Origin: Antarcticimicrobium luteum
GTDB lineage: Bacteria > Pseudomonadota > Alphaproteobacteria > Rhodobacterales > Rhodobacteraceae
Reading direction: 5' to 3'
Assembly: GCF_004358185.1 (NCBI RefSeq)
Contig: NZ_SMUV01000073.1
Coordinates: 239,454-303,453 of the forward strand
Length of the DNA stretch: 64,000 bases
The translations under genes were made by a program, and so were the position numbers. The notes beneath the pieces were generated by a model. It was given only the letters and a program-made list of their open reading frames with translations. It was not told the origin of the DNA and ran no database searches. This document shows positions 61,967-64,000 of the stretch, piece after piece. Position 1 is the stretch's first letter. Each line of letters opens with the position of its first letter.

Positions 61967-63915
61967 AGAGTGGTTCCCCCAGTAACGGCATTACGCAAGG
62001 CGATTTCGTCGAGGTCCGAGGCAAGCAGTGGCTTGTCGAATCCTTGTTGGGTGACGCGAGCGACCTTTCGACATTGGGCCTCTCCTGCATCGCTGATGAC
62101 GCACAAGGCGAACAGCTTGAGGTTCTTTGGGATGCCGAGATCAATGGGAAGCTTCTTGACGATGATCGCTGGAGTGGCGTCGGGCATGGGCAGCCGGACA
62201 GCCCCGAAGTCTTGGCCGCGCATATCCGGGCGATCCGCTGGAAGTCGGCGACTGCCGCAGACCGAGACCTCCTTCAGTCGCCTTTCCGGGCTGGGATCAG
62301 GCTTGATGCATACCAATTGCTACCACTCAGAAAAGCTCTTCGCCTGCCACGCGTCAATCTCCTCATTGCAGATGACGTTGGTCTCGGGAAGACGATCGAA
62401 GCCGGGCTGATTGCCAGAGAACTCTTACTGCGTCGACGGATAGATTTCATCGTTATCGCCGCGCCTCCCGCAATGACTATTCAATGGAAAGACGAATTGG
62501 AGGCAAAGTTCGGCCTGTCGTTTGAAATAATTGACCGTGAACGAGTCGGTGATCTCAGGCGCACCAGAGGGTTTTCGGTCAACCCATGGACCACAGGCTC
62601 CCGGTTTATCATTTCGCACCGATTGATGACCGACGAAACCTACGCAGCTGGTTTGCGGGACGTCCTTGGTGAGTTTCGAGCTCGGGCGCTTCTGATCTTG
62701 GATGAAGCACACCATGCCGCCCCGTCCGCTGGTACCCGTTACGCTGTATCCAGCCAGCTTACAAAGGCGGTCAGGGAGCTCGGGGAACGCTTTGAGCACA
62801 GACTGTTCCTGACAGCCACTCCGCACAACGGTCACTCCAACAGCTTCTCAGCTTTGCTCGAAATGCTTGACCCTCAGCGCTTCACGCGGGGTGTTGAAGT
62901 TCGTCCCAAAGACCTGGAACCAGTGATGGTTCGCCGTTTGAAATCCGATCTGCGCCGTCTCGGAGAGGCTTTCCCCGAGCGGGTTGTCGAGCCGATCATT
63001 CTCGACGGCTTGTCGGAAAGCACACCTGAGCTGGAATTGGCCCGTCAACTCGGCGCATATGGTGAACTTCGAATGGCGCGGATTGCCAAACTACCGAGTG
63101 GCAAGGCCGCAATCGCCAAACTGACATTCGTTGGGCTTCAGCAGCGCCTTCTATCTTCGGTGGCCGCGTTCCATCGCACGCTGAAAGCTCATCGGGTGAC
63201 CCTCCAAAAGGTGTTAGACGGAACTGAAGTTGCTCGGATCGAGAACTCAGCCGCCAGTTTTGTTAGCTCCCTCTCGGCTGAAGAGAGCGCTGAATTGGGT
63301 CTCGAAGACGAGAGCGCTGAGCAGGCATTCGATGAAGATGCAGAAGCAAGCGCAAGCGCGGCCTCGTCCGCGGGAGTTGTCGATGCGTCTCGTCAGGAAC
63401 TGATATCTGAGCTCGCTGCCGTCGATGAGATGCTCACACTAGCAGAGAAGCAACTGTCGCGGCCAGACGCTCGTGTGGATTGGCTGGTAGGTTGGATTCG
63501 CGCAAACATGTTGGACGGGGAGGCTTGGAACCAGCGTCGTCTAATTATCTTTACAGAATGGGAGGATACCAGACGTTGGCTAGAGCGACGTTTGCGCGAG
63601 GCACTTTCGGCCACCGACCTCGCCGATGAACGGATCGGTGTGTTCACAGGTGCAACGGGTTCTGATCGCCGGGAAGACGTAAAACGAGCGTTCAATGCTG
63701 ATCCAAGCACTGAGCCGCTGCGAATTCTCATTTGCACGGACGCAGCACGAGAAGGCATCAATCTTCAATCCCATTGTTCTGATCTGCTGCACTTTGACCT
63801 GCCTTGGAATCCATCGAGGCTCGAGCAACGAAATGGTCGAATTGATCGGAAATTGCAGCCAGCCAAAACAGTCTTTTGCCGTTACTTTCGATACGCTCAA
63901 CGCGAGACTGACTGA
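61963..63915 (+). CDS. drmD: DISARM SNF2-like helicase DrmD, cut short by an IS element
   Basis: 650 residues of an SNF2-type helicase: Walker A DDVGLGKTIEAG (137-148), DEAH box LLILDEAHHA (about 244-252), TATPHNGH, then a helicase C domain ending RLEQRNGRIDRKLQPAKTVF and YRYAQRETD-like text. The style matches DrmD of class 1 DISARM anti-phage systems. Family members are much longer; here the TGA stop at 63913-63915 is the first three bases of an IS end. The rest of the gene and any other drm genes lie outside the window. Confidence 0.82.
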   Translation: MKSGSPSNGITQGDFVEVRGKQWLVESLLGDASDLSTLGLSCIADDAQGEQLEVLWDAEINGKLLDDDRWSGVGHGQPDSPEVLAAHIRAIRWKSATAADRDLLQSPFRAGIRLDAYQLLPLRKALRLPRVNLLIADDVGLGKTIEAGLIARELLLRRRIDFIVIAAPPAMTIQWKDELEAKFGLSFEIIDRERVGDLRRTRGFSVNPWTTGSRFIISHRLMTDETYAAGLRDVLGEFRARALLILDEAHHAAPSAGTRYAVSSQLTKAVRELGERFEHRLFLTATPHNGHSNSFSALLEMLDPQRFTRGVEVRPKDLEPVMVRRLKSDLRRLGEAFPERVVEPIILDGLSESTPELELARQLGAYGELRMARIAKLPSGKAAIAKLTFVGLQQRLLSSVAAFHRTLKAHRVTLQKVLDGTEVARIENSAASFVSSLSAEESAELGLEDESAEQAFDEDAEASASAASSAGVVDASRQELISELAAVDEMLTLAEKQLSRPDARVDWLVGWIRANMLDGEAWNQRRLIIFTEWEDTRRWLERRLREALSATDLADERIGVFTGATGSDRREDVKRAFNADPSTEPLRILICTDAAREGINLQSHCSDLLHFDLPWNPSRLEQRNGRIDRKLQPAKTVFCRYFRYAQRETD

Positions 63916-64000
63916 GCTACCCCCCGAAATTCGGACACTGACGTAGGCTACGATTTGCGGTCTGCTGATCTTCGACGAGAAGGAGATCAGAGATGTCGAA
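63913..64000 (+). mobile_element. Left end of an IS3-type insertion sequence (partial)
   Basis: The TGAGCTACCCCCCGAAATTC start has the TG end and GGACACT continuation common to IS3-family terminal repeats. A ribosome site (AAGGAG) and ATG at 63993 follow, which would open the first transposase frame. The element runs off the window and interrupts drmD exactly at its end. Family call is from the end sequence only. Confidence 0.65.
63993..64000 (+). CDS. Start of the IS transposase first frame (partial)
   Basis: ATG-TCG-AA after GAAGGAGATCAGAG, at the usual distance from the IS end. Only two codons are visible, so the assignment rests on the context of the preceding terminal repeat. Confidence 0.4.

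Overview
The window is high-GC chromosomal DNA of an alphaproteobacterium, most likely a member of the Rhodobacteraceae (Roseobacter/Paracoccus type). The evidence is the core set pheST, rpmI-rplT, pyk and accA, a malyl-CoA lyase of the ethylmalonyl-CoA pathway type, a FYDLN-acid (TIGR02300) protein, a DUF1244 protein, and a nirK/nor denitrification cluster of Rhodobacter/Paracoccus layout. The calls rest on reading the sequence and on family knowledge; no database search was run.

1-18.6 kb is mostly ordinary chromosome. It holds the 5' end of a cytochrome P450 gene divergent from a MarR regulator, ppk2, an Lrp regulator divergent from alanine dehydrogenase, mscL/mscS, a glutathione transferase, a MocR regulator divergent from a flavin-binding protein, and pheST with a REP-like hairpin between the two genes. 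An MFS gene, a DUF4239 gene, rpmI-rplT, pyk and an N-formylglutamate amidohydrolase relative follow. Several divergent pairs carry clear palindromic operators.

18.7-27.4 kb is accessory. A metal-related block has two small DUF2946-like proteins, a PCu(A)C copper chaperone, a Crp/Fnr-type regulator and a FecBCD-like ABC importer. It also contains what looks like a deletion scar fusing the start of an mbnP-like gene to the end of an mbnH-like gene. A minimal tyrosine recombinase, a DUF1330 protein and a ComEC-type metallo-beta-lactamase protein follow.

27.6-39 kb returns to housekeeping and catabolism: a DODA-type dioxygenase, a D-amino-acid operon (dgcN, dgcA, class IV aminotransferase) divergent from mcl1, accA, a lytic transglycosylase, a GntR regulator, a YgjP-like peptidase, the FYDLN protein and tRNA-Ala(GGC).

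After the tRNA, 39.7-51.7 kb is a denitrification cluster: nirV, nirK, nnrS, pseudoazurin, a NnrR-type regulator, a CPGC small protein, norCBQD, two small membrane proteins, nnrU and a hemN-like gene. Four TTG-N8-CAA boxes sit upstream of nirK, pseudoazurin/nnrR, norC and hemN, so the regulator, nitrite reductase, NO reductase, electron donor and anaerobic haem synthesis probably form one regulon. 51.8-58.3 kb is a polyamine uptake and oxidation operon (LysR, PotDABC-like, aldehyde dehydrogenase).

58.3-64 kb is a degraded mobile or defence zone. It has a hydrolase fragment joined to the C-terminal half of a large serine recombinase, a small HTH gene, a DUF3883 nuclease-like gene, an excisionase-like HTH gene and a Phd-type antitoxin coupled to a DISARM-type DrmD helicase. 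That helicase is cut by the left end of an IS3-type element running off the window.
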